This document shows positions 47,651 to 58,829 of a DNA stretch of 64,000 nucleotides, piece by piece. Origin of the DNA: Metaphire vulgaris (Eukaryota; Annelida; Clitellata; Crassiclitellata; Megascolecidae). Both the position numbers and the translations under genes were made by a program. How positions within the stretch are numbered: position 1 is the stretch's first letter; every line of letters starts with the position of its first letter. The stretch covers positions 3,508,001 to 3,572,000 of the forward strand of contig CM030870.1 in assembly GCA_018105865.1 (NCBI GenBank), read 5' to 3'. Below the pieces are notes generated by a model. The model worked only from the letters and a program-made list of their open reading frames with translations, searched no databases and was not told the origin of the DNA.

Positions 47651-47855
47651 AGTAATAATAATATGTACTTAATAGTGAATTAACTACTAATTAATTAATT
47701 AATTAATTAAACTAATACTACTGTTAATAGACCTAAACGATTCACGATTATACTTAATAACAAATTACTCTCGCATATTCAGACCATAGGCCTAATTAAA
47801 TAGCAAAATTCCTTTAAATGAAATAAATTTTCAATTTTCGAGTAGGTAGACCTAA

Positions 47856-48019
47856 CAGGGACGTAGCTAAGCATGGGCAGGATTTTAGGTTTGGGGGCGC
47901 TGAAGCCCAAGAATCGCTCCCCTTTCTTCCTATTGAACCAGCAACGCCATTTGGGCTTTAATTCATTTGGGGGTTAGCTTCAGGCTTGGGGACTTGCCCA
48001 AGCACATTCCTAGCTACTG
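47856..48019. mobile_element. hAT-type MITE (CAGGGACGTAGCTA ends)
   Basis: Ends CAGGGACGTAGCTAAGCATG and CATTCCTAGCTACTG. Flanks AGACCTAA and TGGCCTAA agree at 6 of 8. Confidence 0.7.
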
Positions 48020-48027
48020 TGGCCTAA

Positions 48028-48831
48028 TGCTCGAATTTCTGCTCAAAATAAGTAATTTTTGCAGGAAAGAAGTTTACTCTAGAATTGCAATTCTGTCATT
48101 GGACATGTCACGTGGATTTGATTGAATGCTTTGTTCACTGGAAGTTCTGGGAATACTAGAAGCCATCGGTTCCAGAGGAACGAACATCTTTTGGCAGCCC
48201 AGCTCGTTCCTGTTCTTGCGAGGAAATGGGATCAAAGACCACAGGTCAAATCCTGCATATAAGAAATATCAAGAAAATAATAAACAACTAAACAGTGTGC
48301 CCCGATAAAAGTATGCCCATTGCCCACTCTATTTTCGCTATAATTTAAAGAAACCCGGCCGATTTCCATAAAAAAATTGCAACTCGAAACAAGAATAAAT
48401 TGCTTTCAGATAGTCTGAAAAGGGACTAAATTAATATTTAAAATGTCAACCGATGAAATTGACACATGATTTCAGACGTCACACATAGATTTGCGAATCT
48501 TGTTGCATAAGCTGCTGTTCAAAATTCACTTACAGTTCTAATACTGTACGTGGTTCACCCCCACACATGGCAAATCCAGAAGCACCATTCCGTAGCAGCT
48601 GTCTTTCTAATCAGCTAAATGCAATAGTGAGGAAGCGTAAAGGATACAACTGGAATGGAGTATGAGCTGATATTTAGGGACACCAGTGGAATGTGAACTA
48701 ATATTTATTCACCAACTCTTACGGTCATAGAGTTCTAGTTTTAAGAGATTTTCTGTAAGACACACACAGCATGAAGAAACAAAGAGAACAAATTAATCAC
48801 GATCTGCGTTGCATAAGACGATCTAAAATAT
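48028..48831. other. Gap between the array and the CUB gene
   Basis: No gene seen. This is the 3' side of the CUB gene, and its transcript would end just below 48831. Confidence 0.5.
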
Positions 48832-48836
48832 TTATT
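48831..48836 (-). promoter_or_regulatory. Poly(A) signal overlapping the stop codon of the CUB receptor
   Basis: On the minus strand the end reads CAATAAATA: the stop codon TAA sits inside AATAAA. If used, the 3' UTR would be only about 10-30 bases. A later signal may be used instead. Confidence 0.45.
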
Positions 48837-49070
48837 GAAAGAAGAAATAAGCAGAGCCCATACTCCCTCGTCTCCTTTTCTCCTGTGAGTCAAGATTCTT
48901 GCTTTCTGAATCTTCTACTGTCAATGCATTTTCATCCTCTTTTGGTTTCGTTCCTCGTCTCCGCAACCAGACAACGGTCAGTGCAACAAGAGAAGCAACG
49001 ATCAGTAGCACGACGAACGCAATAAGAACACCAAACGATCCTGTTTTGACAAACCTATGTGCCGATGGTT
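48832..49070 (-). CDS. Multi-CUB receptor: last exon, transmembrane helix and cytoplasmic tail
   Basis: On the minus strand the acceptor TGTTTCAG at 49071 opens a 78-codon exon in phase 1. It reads PSAHRFVKTG, a hydrophobic helix (FGVLIAFVVLLIVASLVAL) of about 22 residues, the stop-transfer WLRRRG, and a polar tail with acidic (KEDENA, VEDSESK) and basic (EKRRRGS) patches ending SAYFFFQ. The phase fits the donor of the exon at 50709. The orientation of the basic residues predicts a type I membrane protein with the CUB domains outside. This exon is too interrupted by other frames to appear as a long ATG-initiated frame. No signalling motif is obvious in the tail. Confidence 0.82.
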
Positions 49071-49381
49071 CTGAAACAGTTTTATTATAGGCCTATATTG
49101 ATCAAAGACATCATCACACAGTATCGGTATTCTGTATCAGTGCATATTATTCAAATTGGTGGTTTACTCACCGAAATCACGTCACTGGTCAAATATTTGC
49201 TTCCACAAAAAGCAGTAGTAAATCCAATTAGCTTAAATATAGAGTGATTACTTTCTGCGTCATTTGGGGGGGGCAGGGGCATTTGCCCCTCTCCTGATTT
49301 TTAGGGGGAACAATTTTTTCGCCTATGTTTGTGTTATTTAGTTTTTTTACATGCCAATTGGCTGGCTATATAGGTAAAAAT

Positions 49382-49565
49382 CAGTGGCGGCTCCACCGGG
49401 GGGCAGGAGGCCCGTACTCCCCTATTGACTGCCTGGCCCCCCAGTGGCCCCCCAGTTGGGACCCTATACTTAACGCTACATACATTAAACAACAAATGGA
49501 AATATCATGATTAGAAGTTGCCCCCTCCAACGGCCCCCACTTGCCAAATCCTAGAGCCGCCACTG
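49382..49565. mobile_element. hAT-type MITE, family B, perfect target duplication
   Basis: Ends CAGTGGCGGCTCCACC and CTAGAGCCGCCACTG, with GTAAAAAT at 49374-49381 and 49566-49573. It lies in the last intron of the CUB gene, in reverse orientation to the copy at 37817. Confidence 0.85.
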
Positions 49566-50708
49566 GTAAAAATACACTGAATAGCAATAAAAAGGTCAGC
49601 AGCCCCTAAAGAAGGAGTGCTTGGTGTTGAGTACCATAATCTAAAGTTAACAAATCGTAAAAAATGACTGACAAGCAAACAAGCAAAAAAAAGGTCGTCA
49701 AGTTTTTTTTCGCAAACTTGTCAGGTCGAAAGTGTCTTGCCCCTCCCCTCTGAAAAACAGTTAAGTTAAATAAATGACGTCTCTGAAGTTAAGACAGAAA
49801 CATTTTACGAATTATTTTGAAATAAAATTGACGATAATTTTGCTCCTCGCTACATTTAGCTTATAGTTTAACGAATTTCCTTTAAACTCGTCAGAAATGT
49901 CGCAACTGATCAGAGTTTAGACACTGACTTAAATCTGGTTCAGTTTTCATAAAGTATCTACTGCATACTGTCGCAGAAAGTCACTTGCGATTAATATTTT
50001 GCGATTAATATTTTTTATCTGTACGAATTCTCGTATGGGTAAATATCTCAGATCGGTATTGGTTCTTTGCACAAAGGCCAGTGCCATTGATTTAAATATG
50101 AGATTCACATCACAACCTTACGTTATCCAATTGGCTCACCATCAGTTAGGTTTATCTGTTCCGATGGGATCATTGGACTTTTACCAGAAGTCTCTTTCGA
50201 ATAGACTGTGCAATATGGAGGACACTGAAACTTTGACGTAGGTGAAGAAATAGTCGTCACTGATGAAGAAGCAGACAACAATTCTTTGGTAACAGATAAC
50301 CAAATTGTGATCATAACAGATAAAAGTAGATTGAATATTGTACAGGATTGTTATGGTTTAAGATGTTTATTCCAACATTTTTCAATTTTTAAAAGCAAAC
50401 TACAGTGTACTTTGATAGGCTTCAAGCGATCAACAGCATACAAACGTCTTTTTCGTTTTCATGTGTTAACTTCCATTATTCTATGCAACAAGCAGCGTTT
50501 CCTAGTTGCATTTCTGCCATTACATTCCTTACATTGCAGTTTCTCGGTGCATGTTATTCTGTCTTATTTTCTGCATTGACTCCATTGGTTTTTTATAGTG
50601 GTCACCTGACTATTTGCTCTCTCTCTCATACGTGATACTTTGTTATAAGATTTATTTATGAACTAATCAGGCCTATATTCTTACTGGGAAATGACAATAT
50701 GAACTCAC

Positions 50709-50892
50709 TGTAATTTGAACGAATTGTATAGGAAACACTAAAGCGTCGTCTAGTGCCTTGATTCTCGCTGTGGAAGACGACATCAACAGTGCTGCAATTC
50801 GTGAATGAAAGCGTCATACGCTCCTTTGATTGGACGCTGTCATTGTGCGTTATCCTGTTCTTTCCATTGTCATTAGAGCCACGACAGAAGAT
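50709..50892 (-). CDS. CUB receptor exon: last CUB, second half
   Basis: Acceptor AATTTGCAG at 50893 (phase 0) and donor ACA|GTGAGT (phase 1). The exon reads IFCRGSNDNG, ERMTLSFTNC, VDVVFHSEN and RRFSVSYTI, which matches the second-half pattern of the other CUBs. The usual FCG motif in the middle is missing (HNDSVQSKERM there), so one cysteine of the second CUB disulfide is absent. Joining to the next exon gives Lys at the split codon, then PSAHR and the membrane helix. Confidence 0.8.
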
Positions 50893-51693
50893 CTGCAAAT
50901 TCAATTGAAAGTGAATATCGTTTTAGAGATTAGTCTTGTTTTAGAATCTTAGAATTAGTCTTAGAATCTAATAATTATTTCTATTGCAATTCAAGTTTGG
51001 TTCAAAATGGATCCCTATTATGCTAATAAGCACACTAATTTTAAGGATGAAATTAAAATTCTAAGTAGGCCTAGCTTTCTAGTACATCTTAACCCGAAGT
51101 TGATGGCTAGACCACAGAAGATTTCAAACTATTCAGGTTGTTGACCACCTTAGACTGCCAAACCTCAGAAATAAGCAAATCGACAATCACGTATGCAGCA
51201 GTGAATTTTAAAATAGGTCTAGTTAAACTATGCATTGCCACAAGGAGGCGTTTTATTTCACAATTTATTTATTTCCTGTTCATTTCTTATACTTCCACGT
51301 AGCTCGCTATTTTCTCTCTGCTCTTAATACATCTCAAATTCCCCGTCCTGAAATAAAAAATATTTTTGACTAGTAAATTGTTCACAAAAATGAAATCTTA
51401 AACGTTCTTAAGATGCCTTATAGAATAACATAGGCCTATTAGGCAATTAAGACTAGTATGATAATCAGCGACAATCCTTTGTTAGTCACCGTTAGTATGA
51501 ATAATGCGCCTGTTTTACGCCACAGAGTTCACCTTAACGTGGTGTTGTGCGCGACAAGCACATGCAAACATCAACCTCTATGTTCGGTCATGATCTATGT
51601 TCATTTTTTTGGCAGTACGTGAGTGAAAGAAAAAGTTAATTTGCACATATAGACCATAGATTGAAGACCTCGGTCTAGACGGTTAGGTTGACT

Positions 51694-52050
51694 CAGTGCT
51701 ATTCAAACTGTGGATCGCGGTCCAGTGCCGGACCGCGGACGCTTCGTTACTGGTTCGCGGATATGTTCAGAAATTTACTTAGAAATTTGAAATAATTAAA
51801 AAGAAACTAGAAGAACTAAACGATGTTAATTAACATTTATAAAATGCACAAATTCGTTTAAATAAATGGAGTAATTTAGTCAGCGTAGACGTAGTGCAAT
51901 TTAACTAAACTGTTTTCTTGAAAAGCGTTAGTAGGCCTAAAAGGATCAGTAAACAAAAATCAGCCATTATGGAACCTTGAAAAGTTGTCGGGTCGCAGGT
52001 CTGCCTAAACATTTACCGGTCCCCAGCATTATAAAGTTTGAGAAGCACTG
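51694..52050. mobile_element. hAT-type MITE (CAGTGCTATTCAAACT ends)
   Basis: CAGTGCTATTCAAACTGTGG at the left and AAAGTTTGAGAAGCACTG at the right; GGTCC motifs lie inside both ends. Flanking GGTT words suggest, but do not prove, the target duplication. Confidence 0.65.
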
Positions 52051-52124
52051 GGTTAGGTGAACGAAAGTTTTTACTTTTAAATATATAAAAATGATTACAT
52101 GGGACACTTTTAAATAATTCTTAC

Positions 52125-52321
52125 TGATATCCAGTCATTAGGAAAAGTTTCATTGTTTCCGTCGGTATCGACAAAGGATGACAATTCAAACGAAATGGAG
52201 CTGTAGGTGCCAACAACCACTGAATACGAACAGTTGAATTTTGTTATGAATTTAGGAGAAAACTTTGGAAAGGATATGTATCCAGTTGGTTTCGTGAATA
52301 CTGATTTTCCACAGACCTCCT
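52125..52321 (-). CDS. CUB receptor exon: CUB first half (EVCGKSVF)
   Basis: Acceptor GCTATTTCAG (phase 1), donor ATATCA|GTAAGA (phase 0), 65 codons. It shows the CUB start EEVCGKSVF, the TGYISFPKF strand (usually SPGYP), the second cysteine in FNCSYSV, and PNDWIS at the exon end. The next exon in phase is 50709-50892, so these two form the membrane-proximal CUB. A degenerate LINE-like tail with a GTA repeat lies directly upstream of the acceptor. Confidence 0.82.
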
Positions 52322-52365
52322 CTGAAATAGCACATACATTCAGCATAACAATACCCTATGTAGTA

Positions 52366-52670
52366 GTAGTAGTAGACTTCTTTAGCGCCATTGTAGTAGT
52401 ACATCTGCACCAGTCGATGGTCGCTTCAGTGAATAATCGTAGTCGTGAATCATTGTCCGTGGTGAATCGAGGTTGTAATCCAAAGGTCAGTCCGAGTGGA
52501 GTGCTAATAGTGTAGTTGTTGTAATTTGGTTCTTCTCGTGACTGCTCTGCACACAGTGCACAGGGGCCCAGAATTGTTCTCGACAGGCATGCAAATACAA
52601 GCCCACTTTTATGTTTTTCATCACGGTGTGCAGGGGAGCTACCTGCATATCGCATATCATCATCAATGAA
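52366..52670 (-). mobile_element. Degenerate LINE-like 3' end with GTA tail
   Basis: A GTA run then GACTTCTTTAGCGCCATTG, like the GGCGC-type 3' ends of other LINEs here. The minus frame (TISTPLGLTFGLQPRF) is not CUB-like. It lies directly 5' of the CUB exon at 52125. Confidence 0.4.
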
Positions 52671-53773
52671 GACGGCGTTACGGGGCAGACATTAGAAAAT
52701 TGTATATATATATATATATAATATTTTCAACAGGCTTACGTAAGTAAGTAAAATCTCGTGAAATTTTATAGCGCTTTCTAAAGCAGGTACCGTAGTAGGT
52801 GAACATTTCCATACGCTTACTATATCTTTGAAATGGCTATAGGCTTAACCTTAGTTTAGTGGTCAACCAATGCAAGTTAAAGTCCTGAGATCGACCAGAG
52901 TGGAAGTGGACAAAGCAGCAAGGCAGACAAATGAAAAGAGAAACAGAAAGAAATGGCAATTAACTCTATATATTAATAATAATTAATAATTATGAGTAAA
53001 ATATATTTTGAATAAATACAGAAAAAGCAGAAAATTAAAATGTAAAATCAAAAACTAATGCATTTTGATAAAAGGCAACACAAATTTTTCAAAAAATTTT
53101 CTTAAATTACCTCGACCTGCGACTCGGTAACTAATCACGAATGGCATGAGGTAATTCGTTGATGGATAAATCAATTGTACTGAAGAACAACTTGGTAATA
53201 CAACTTTTTCGGAAAGGTACATAGCTCCACATAACCTGGACGAATAGTTGAGTGAGTTTTCCTCATCCAGGCATTTAATCTACAAGAAGTAGCGTGGATA
53301 GACGGATAGCCGACATCATTTTGCTCGATATTAGGATACTTAGCAGGTCTGTAAAATGTAGTACGCTATATCCGAGGTACGCCATATCCAATACCATACA
53401 ATACGGTAGCGCGTCACCCGAGACCGTACGTTACGATTCTTTACAACCGACTATAAACGTTATAATGTAGGCCTATAACAGCGTTGTCCAACCTCCATGT
53501 TATGAGTAAAGTACTACTTACTATGAGTAAAGTAGCATTTGTATATCGCTTCTCTTATTTCTGCTCAGAGGCCGATTGTGTTATTACGAAGATCTACTGC
53601 AAAATATTCAATATATTCCGAAATTGCAAGAAACTCATCTTGCAAATGGTTTCTGCAGCAATTCTACAATTTCATGAAGTGTAGAATATATATTTGAGAA
53701 ACAGCTTAATTCAATTCATCAGCACAGAAACTACGAATGAATTGGACGAAAGCAATGACCTGAAAAGACTAAC

Positions 53774-53964
53774 CGAAAGCCAGTTCCCAAAGCAGATAGT
53801 AGACGTCGGTATAACTGCAATTGTCAGCGATATAGTACTCATCTGCTGAGCAGAAATTAAGTACTTGCACGAGGGGGCTGGAAATCGACGGTCCATCAGC
53901 AGATAGGGGGACACAATGGTTCCTTCAGCATCGGTAAAGTTATTCGATGAATAGCCACAATAAC
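53774..53964 (-). CDS. CUB receptor exon: orphan CUB first half (YCGYSSNNF)
   Basis: Acceptor CCTGTATATAG (phase 1) and donor TTTCG|GTTAGT (phase 0), 63 codons. It has YCGYSSNNF, GTIVSPYLL, the second cysteine in SCKYLI, and FGNWLS at the end, where other first halves have DW. I find no second-half exon between it and the next first half at 52125-52321. Either the partner is lost or too decayed to see, or this exon is an alternative to 52125-52321, whose phases are the same. Confidence 0.7.
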
Positions 53965-54339
53965 CTATATACAGGCAAGCAGTATTATACGAAACCGTCA
54001 TCATTTACTCATTAGAAGCATTCTATTATAGATTCTAAAATCTAACAAAACACTTTTACGCATGTGTCTGATTACACAAGTGTTGTCAATAAATAGTGTT
54101 CCAAATTCATCCTCAGTAGTTCAAGTCCGCTGTATGCCTAGATATCCGTCAGAGCAGGAAATAAGCCAAACCATGGAGAAAAGGCTGCTAGTCTAGGTTT
54201 GATTTTACACAGTGTTTATGACTATTCAACATACTGCTATAGGGATACCAGATCAGTTGGAAAGAATTTAAGAACACGCAAAACACACTGGCTTGTCAGA
54301 CTTTTCAGGACGTTAAGAAAGCACAAAAGACCAGTGATG

Positions 54340-54610
54340 CAGGGGCGTCACTTGGGGGGGGAAGGGGAGCCATGACCCCCAAGGAAATAAAAAATGTATA
54401 ATGTATTAAATAAATAAATAAATGTGAAATGTGCAAAAAATCGCAAAAATTGCGAAAAATTTGCTTACAAATATAAAAAATTGAAATTTGCCAAAATTGG
54501 CCCCACAATTTTCCAAAATTGCGAAAACTTTGCCAAAAATTTGTCAAATTGTGCCAAAATTTTCCAAAAAATTATCTCGCCCCAAAGTAAAGTGTGAAAT
54601 GACGCTACTG
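54340..54610. mobile_element. hAT-type MITE, AAAATTGC-rich
   Basis: Ends CAGGGGCGTCACTTGG and GTGAAATGACGCTACTG. Flanks CAGTGATG and TAGTGGTG agree at 6 of 8. Interior words AAAATTGCCAAAATT mirror those at 28130-28440. Confidence 0.7.
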
Positions 54611-54967
54611 TAGTGGTGGCCTTTTTTGCTTGTCGTACATTTAACTATATTTTAGGACGTTAAAGATGCAAAAAAGTACAAAGAACTAGTGATGATCTTT
54701 TTTAGCAATCAATATCCATCAATTACAAATCCTTTCAATCTAGCGTAATGCCTAAAATCGGTAATCACTGTTTTAAATGAAATTTAAGGACATTTTGTGT
54801 TCTTATTAAGGACAAACGCCCTTAAAAACGGCGCCACAGAATTTAATTACTGTCCTTATCATTTAAGAACGTCTGGTAACCCTACATACTGCAGAAGATT
54901 CTAATAGTGAAATATAACCTTAGGTAAGTCATATTTTTGGTTTCCTTCAAATAAATCGGCGAATAAA

Positions 54968-55144
54968 ATGTGGTTTGGAGACATAATAGCAGATCTTGAG
55001 GGCACAGACAACGAACTCTTTGAGAAAGCCAAATATCTTTCAGAAGCGCTTCCAACACCGGAAGGCCAAATGCAGGTCGTAGAGAGACAATTTCAAACAG
55101 GCAACATTGCCACGTATTTTGCCGTTATAATGCAGCAGAAATGA
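54968..55144 (+). other. Short open frame of 58 codons, unrecognised
   Basis: A frame from ATG 54968 to TGA 55144 reads like protein: MWFGDIIADLEGTDNEL, FEKAKYLSEALPTPEGQ, then MQVVERQFQTGNIATYF. It has a strong acidic/amphipathic character and few rare residues. It lies on the plus strand inside an intron of the CUB gene, between two hAT/LINE-like repeats. It may be the end of a transposon or host gene fragment. I recognise no family. Confidence 0.3.
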
Positions 55145-55550
55145 GGATCAAGAAACAGTATTTTCAATAATTATTGTAGTGAGATTTCTTTCTAAAAACA
55201 GGTCTAGATATTATGGCTTGATATAAATTACTGCTAAGATCAGATTATTTCCAAATTTGAGAATTTTCAAGAAAGGGACACAGTAAAAAAATTCAATTGG
55301 AGCAAAGTACAATAACCACTTTAACTGTTTCTGTAAACAAAAATGTTCACAAAATAGTCGAACAACTTTAAGCCATTCAGTGTCTGGCCTAGACTATAGC
55401 CTCAGTTTCGCCTGGAAATATCATACCGAATTTTGCTGCATTCTTTCTTACACAGCTTTGCTAGTATAACTAGCTGGTGATTTCAATCTCTATACAGGTG
55501 GTGTTTTTAAAGTGGTTGTTTCGTTAATGTGGGCAGTAATCAAAACGTGC

Positions 55551-55740
55551 CTGTTTTAAGGATCCAGTATTGAATTTTAAATCCTGGTCTTGGGTGAGAT
55601 TCGTTGGTGACAAACTGTATGGCTGCTCGACTGCATCCAACCAACTTTATGATGAAATCAGATCTTTGTCCACAAAATTTCCTGTTTATATTTTCACTCG
55701 TGACTAGCGAAGCATTAGCACGACGAGAAACGCATGTAAT
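55551..55740 (-). CDS. CUB receptor exon: CUB second half with GC donor
   Basis: Acceptor GTTTTTTCAG (phase 0), 63 codons plus one base. It reads ITCVSRRANAS, INRKFCGQRS, LVGCSRAAIQFV and PGFKIQYWILKT. The exon end falls at AAAACAG followed by GCACGT, a GC rather than GT donor, at the same phase 1 place used by the other second halves. A GT five bases further would break the phase. It partners 56734-56936. Confidence 0.8.
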
Positions 55741-55917
55741 CTGAAAAAACGGGCATGTGATATGAATTGCAATGACCACCGAATAATTTACATTTCTAAT
55801 TGCAAAAGCAGCGTAAGAAAATCTTTCTCTTAGTCAATATTCTACCAAGAAATTGCGAACATGAATGAATCAAATCATAACCCGGGTAGAGCAAACCCCC
55901 AGCATTGTTATTATGAT

Positions 55918-55918
55918 T

Positions 55919-55995
<77 letters not shown>

Positions 55996-56012
55996 CATTA
56001 TTATTATTATTA
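55918..56012. repeat. Compound TGA then TTA microsatellite
   Basis: About ten ATG units then about twenty ATT units, giving an artificial Asn/His frame on the minus strand. Confidence 0.9.
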
Positions 56013-56315
56013 CCAGACAATTTCTTCAGCGTAATAGACAAGATTAAGGTCAAGACAAGAGCGCTTAACAAGTGGAGTAAAATCCTATCTTAAATAAATA
56101 TGTTTTTAGGTTTTTGCGGAAAGATTCAGCTGAACAGAGAAATTTAAAATATCAATGTTTGATCCGATTATGTTCGAGTCTATTGCATTTCATCGCACAA
56201 TATCACTCGATGGGTTTTTGCTTCATACCCTTTATAACAATCGATGTATCATTTGGCTAAATAATTTTAGTCAGACGATACGTAGATAGCTCAAGCTATT
56301 GCGTCTGATGAATGT

Positions 56316-56668
56316 AGGTAAGTAAGTAAAACGAACTTTCTCTTTGAATGCATACGAACAACATGTCTCTGTTATGAGATCCCCGGAAGGCCTCGTCTTC
56401 GGTCCACAACTCAAAGGTCACCTTGGTGTGCCCCAGGCACGAACATCTTTATTTTTTTAAACGAGGTTTTGAGTCATTCGGCCATTTCATCTGCAATGCT
56501 TTTGCCCCTGCATATGTAATTTAGCACCTGCTGATTCCATGACCCTCTTTTTGAAACGACTTAAAACTCCTCTCTTTGTCAATATGCAGTAATTGCAGCG
56601 GAACGTTTCTGAGTGATTCTTCAGAAGAGGCGCTATACAAATATTCTGTTACATTACATTACATTGTT
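56316..56668 (+). mobile_element. CR1/L2-like LINE 3' end with ACATT tail
   Basis: CTTTTTGAAACGACTTAAAA encodes the FKRLKTPLF-type C-terminus, followed by GAGGCGCTATACAAATATTC and an ACATT tail, all on the plus strand. The start is uncertain. Confidence 0.6.
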
Positions 56669-56733
56669 TTAAATTTATCAGTCTGATAGTGGGCTTATGA
56701 CACATAAACAAAAGGAATTGTTACTATTTGCAC

Positions 56734-56936
56734 CTGAAGCCAGTCACTCGGACATTGGTAGTTGTAGTAGTAATGGTTGTATCCAATGTCAAAGTGAAGA
56801 AAGTGGAGAAAAAGTAAATTGTTTCCGATATTGATGTAGGAAGTGCAGTCTAGATGATGTTCATAATAGGATGGAAATCCTGGTGAAGTAATGATGTCGG
56901 TTGAATTGGAAAATTCTCTTTTTCCGCATTCTTTCT
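56734..56936 (-). CDS. CUB receptor exon: CUB first half (KECGKREF)
   Basis: Acceptor GCGACATTCAG (phase 1), donor CTTCAG|GTGCAA (phase 0), 67 codons. It carries KECGKREFSNSTDIITSPG, FPSYY, LDCTSYINIG, the aromatic-rich FDIGYNHYYYNY and PSDWLQ. This is a textbook CUB first half with the C1-C2 cysteine pair. A frame with ATG at 56991 runs through the intron and is not the start. Confidence 0.85.
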
Positions 56937-57436
56937 CTGAATGTCGCAATAAGACCAGAGGACAACGCAATATGAGACGAGAAATTGGCATTTTACTGCT
57001 GGCGACTTAGGTATTTCTCAAATTCTCACTGACTAATATCTGTAATTGATCTGGTCTTTGGATGGCCGATCTAAACCTGAGACTAGAATTAGCATTGTGC
57101 TAATGGGAAACAGAATAATTACAGTGTTTGAAATTTTGTCACAGTGCTATCGACAATATCGAAATTACAAATACAACCAATTCTAAATGCATTTGTTAAT
57201 TTTACTTCAACACGTATGAGAATCATTGTTAGTCAATCTGTTGAGGGATTGGCTTTAAAACATTATTCTAATAGACAAATTGGTTTATCTGCCAATAGAA
57301 ACTTATACATAATATAATTAATCAATTAACACAAGACAATTCAGTGACTTGAAGCCGACTAATGTAAGTGAAGGAATTTATATGCGATGACATCACAAGA
57401 TCACAGCATTAGTTTTCAGAATCAAAGAAAGCTTGC

Positions 57437-57626
57437 CTGATTTAGTTATCGTGTAATTCAATTTAAATCCTGACTTTGAATAGTTTCCGCCAGAGAAAAA
57501 CTCCAGTGCATATTTGTTGCAGCGTTTAAATTTTGCACTGAAATAATGTGTGTCTCCGCAGAATTGTTTGTTGAGATATTGACTTGTAAATGGCGCTTCT
57601 CTGTAACCACGAGACAAACAAGTAAT
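57437..57626 (-). CDS. CUB receptor exon: CUB second half with GC donor
   Basis: Acceptor TTGTGATTTCAG (phase 0), 63 codons plus one. It reads ITCLSRGYREA, LNKQFCGDTHY, FKRCNKYALEFF and SGFKLNYTITKS. The donor is TCAG|GCAAGC, a GC-AG intron with good consensus around it. The same length (190 bases) and GC donor as exon 55551-55740 suggest the two CUBs share a recent duplication. It partners 58519-58739. Confidence 0.85.
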
Positions 57627-58518
57627 CTGAAATCACAACACAGGCTTCCATCAAGATGCTTTGTAAAGCATTTATAGTAGGAGCCATTTTTGGCAAACGG
57701 CTAAATACCAGCTTCACTGCCTATCACATCTACCACAATTATCAAAGTAAAGTTCCCGCATTCTTCACAAATCCGAAGACATTTAACGACACATCATCGA
57801 ATATATCTTATCAAAGTACAACGAAACTTGAGACATTCATCAACATCATCATGTTGTGGGAGAGGTTGAGGGCTCCGTTGCTTCCATTCCTCCTTTCTCT
57901 GCGTCTTGACTCTTCTTTGATTTCTGCATCGGTTTTGTGGTGTTGTTTATCTGTTTTCATCATCCAGTCCAATAGCATTCTTCTTGGCCTTCCTTCTGTA
58001 TTTCTTCCTCATATACAGCCTGTATTTTCATTATCTCTCTACGTTCGTCAATTAATTTAATTAACAAGACCTATATTTGTTTCTCTTTAGATCTTTCCCA
58101 TCCATAATGCCAGTCTCTGTCAAGTTCTCCAGTTTCTCATCATATGCTAGAAGAATATCATCTGCCTCTTCATTATGATTGCCATTGATGTGGGTTCTGT
58201 TTCCAACATCTGCAAGAAATCTGTAGGAAGTCCCGTGTTCTGCGACCTAACTATTACTGAGAACTAAAATCTTCGAGAGTGTCGCAGTCTTAGCACATCA
58301 TAAAAATCCCATTATTCACAGATATTCAAATAGGGCCTACTACTTAAATAATTTTTTTTACTTCGAACACTAAGGACACGCAATGATCTGGTTTAGGGAC
58401 CTAGGCCTAGGCCTGCATGTTTTAAGAATAAGTGATGTGTAAGTGTTGTCATTATATTACAGGTAAGAAACACACTGTAAGTTATAGAATATTTTCAAAA
58501 CATTCAGAGGAAACATAC

Positions 58519-58739
58519 CCGAATCCAATCATTCAGACATGGAGCAGGGATGTGAGGGCTATGATAATACCCATAAGGGTAGCCAACGTCAAATGAAAGG
58601 AGTCGGAGTGAAAGTGAATTCTTGCTTCCAACTTCAATGTAATAAGTGCAGTTTATTCGATGCGGATACCGCCCAGGATATCCCGGAGATGTAATAATCC
58701 CGGTTGAATTAGTGAAGACGGTGTTACCGCATTCTTTAC
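58519..58739 (-). CDS. CUB receptor exon: CUB first half (KECGNTVF)
   Basis: Acceptor TGTGCTATCAG (phase 1), donor ATTCGG|GTATGT (phase 0), 73 codons. It contains KECGNTVFTNSTGIITSPG, YPGRYPHRINCTYYIEVG, FDVGYPYGYY and NDWIR. This is the best-preserved CUB first half in the window, with the SPGYP turn and the NCTY cysteine. Confidence 0.88.
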
Positions 58740-58829
58740 CTGATAGCACAAATCCGAAAACATTTAACGACACCTCATCCAATATATCTTATCTAATAAT
58801 TTCCTTTGTCCATTAATTAATTAAGTTTG

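Noticed and set aside
49150..49215. Minus-strand piece reading FTTAFCGSKYLTS followed by GTGAGT, like a CUB FCG region
   Set aside because: No good acceptor, only 20 codons, and its donor phase does not fit the following exon at 49070. At most a decayed exon.
52356..52655. 99-codon minus frame with several cysteines
   Set aside because: Ends in a GTA tail with a LINE-type GGCGC terminus and shows no CUB spacing.
52330..53770. Search for the missing CUB second half between the two first-half exons
   Set aside because: No FCG with GFK-x-Y pattern and flanking splice sites found on the minus strand. A weak YFAVDLRNN-like reading near 53580 has stops around it.
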